Below, one piece after another: positions 63,273 through 64,000 of a DNA stretch of 64,000 bases. The notes beneath the pieces are model-generated. The model was not told the DNA's origin and made no database searches. It worked only from the letters and a program-made list of their open reading frames with translations. A program made the translations under genes and the position numbers. How positions within the stretch are numbered: position 1 is the first letter of the stretch; the number at the start of each line of letters is the position of its first letter. The DNA is from Pontederia crassipes. Its lineage: Eukaryota; Streptophyta; Magnoliopsida; Commelinales; Pontederiaceae. The stretch lies in assembly GCA_030549335.1 (NCBI GenBank), contig CM060195.1:2715501-2779500 (forward strand), read 5' to 3'.

Positions 63273-64000
63273 CAATATTGTAAGATCCAGATTGAATGTC
63301 AACCTGAATAGGTCTCCGAGTCAAATAGAATAAGTTGTACTATTTAACCCGGACAATCAAACTAGTTGGCAATAAAATATTTTAAAAATCTAAATTATGA
63401 TAGTTATTAGCATATATTTATCAATGATTAATAATCCACTTATAGAGATGAGTATAACAAAGTACAATAATATGATTAAAAGATTTAATTAAAAATAAAA
63501 AATCAAAAGTTAGTAGGTTTTATCTACTTTTATATATTCAATTATAATTTATAAATTCTTATTTACCAAATTTAATTATTAATATCAACTTAAAAAAGAT
63601 GAATGCATTATCTATTTTTTAAAGTTTTGATTAGTGATTTATTTTTTATAATTATTTTTTATATTTAAGATTTATCAAAAATAAAATATTTCTCTTAAAG
63701 AAAAGAAATAAGAAATGGGTTGAAGTAACTATACTATGTAATCTAGTTTAAGAAACTAATTAGATTTGGCATAGTGATTTCTATTTGTTACTTTCTTGTT
63801 TAGGATTCAAGACTTTCTACTTATTTTTTTATTGATGACAGAAAGAACTGCGCCATCGGTTTGATTAAACCATCTGGTCGGCACATTCAACTAGATTCTT
63901 GATTGGGTTTGATTAGGTCAAACAGGTTCGAAAGATACTTAGGATTAACTTGACCCAATGATCAATTTAGAGCCTGGGCCATTATCGGTCCAGTCCTTCC
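63273..64000. mobile_element. Family X element, copy 3, cut by window edge
   Basis: It starts with CAATATTGTAAGATCCAGATTG, similar to the CAATSTTT...ATCGGACC terminus of the copy at 51553. It continues with AACCCGGACAATCAAAC-type and AT-rich sequence, and by 63840-64000 reaches the GGTTTGATTAAACC and CGGTCCAGTCC phrases expected near the other end. The right end lies at or beyond the window edge. Confidence 0.5.

Overview
The window is plant nuclear DNA, almost certainly from a eudicot: AT-rich, low gene density, spliced plant gene families with short GT-AG introns, and many Ty3-gypsy, Ty1-copia, LINE, CACTA, hAT and Mutator-type elements. The species cannot be named from the sequence. All gene models and family names rest on reading the sequence and on family knowledge; no database search was run.

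Three host genes look real. (1) A LURP-one-related (LOR) gene on + (6598-8460, three exons, 256 aa, complete). (2) A four-exon NRT1/PTR (NPF) transporter on - (30146-32590, 570 aa, intact), closest in pattern to the NPF2 nitrate-excretion clade. (3) A second LOR gene on + (50632-53018), whose first exon is cut by a CACTA element that ends one base before an in-frame ATG; the remaining 199 codons are open. The two LOR loci share exons, introns and about 1.5 kb of 3' flank, so they are a segmental duplication now about 42 kb apart. A piece of the same 3' flank at about 3218-3365 suggests a third, lost copy at the left edge.

Layout. 1-4340: a CACTA end with a 614-bp tandem duplication, a foldback Mutator-like element with 9-bp target duplications, the LOR flank relic, and a short DNA element (family X). 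4341-11810: LOR gene 1, AT-rich flanks and simple repeats. 11811-23817: a Ty3-gypsy chromovirus with about 2-kb LTRs, split by an RTE-clade LINE, with a scar of an older copy at its left end. 23818-about 29500: a second, more decayed gypsy on the opposite strand. 30146-33173: the NPF gene, its first intron almost wholly (CT)n, with a solo copia-type LTR just upstream. 33290-37000: an L1-type LINE fragment and a copia relic, both on -. 37000-43170: AT-rich with one hAT-like element. 43177-44900: a broken FAR1/MULE-type gene. 45000-48870: mostly unrecognised, with one orphan TPR-like exon and a perfect hairpin. 48871-50631: the CACTA remnant that truncates LOR gene 2. 51553-52244: a second family X element, inside LOR intron 2. 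54979-about 57770: an LTR-like block with minisatellites. 58140-63000: a decayed copia element. 63273 to the edge: a third family X element.

I see no operon-like or clearly new multi-gene system. The most interesting points are the CACTA/LOR junction that leaves a reading frame starting at the element border, the shared Ala/Gly-rich LOR C-terminal tail, the solo LTR next to the NPF gene with its (CT)75 intron, and a short DNA element family defined here by termini and 8-bp target duplications.
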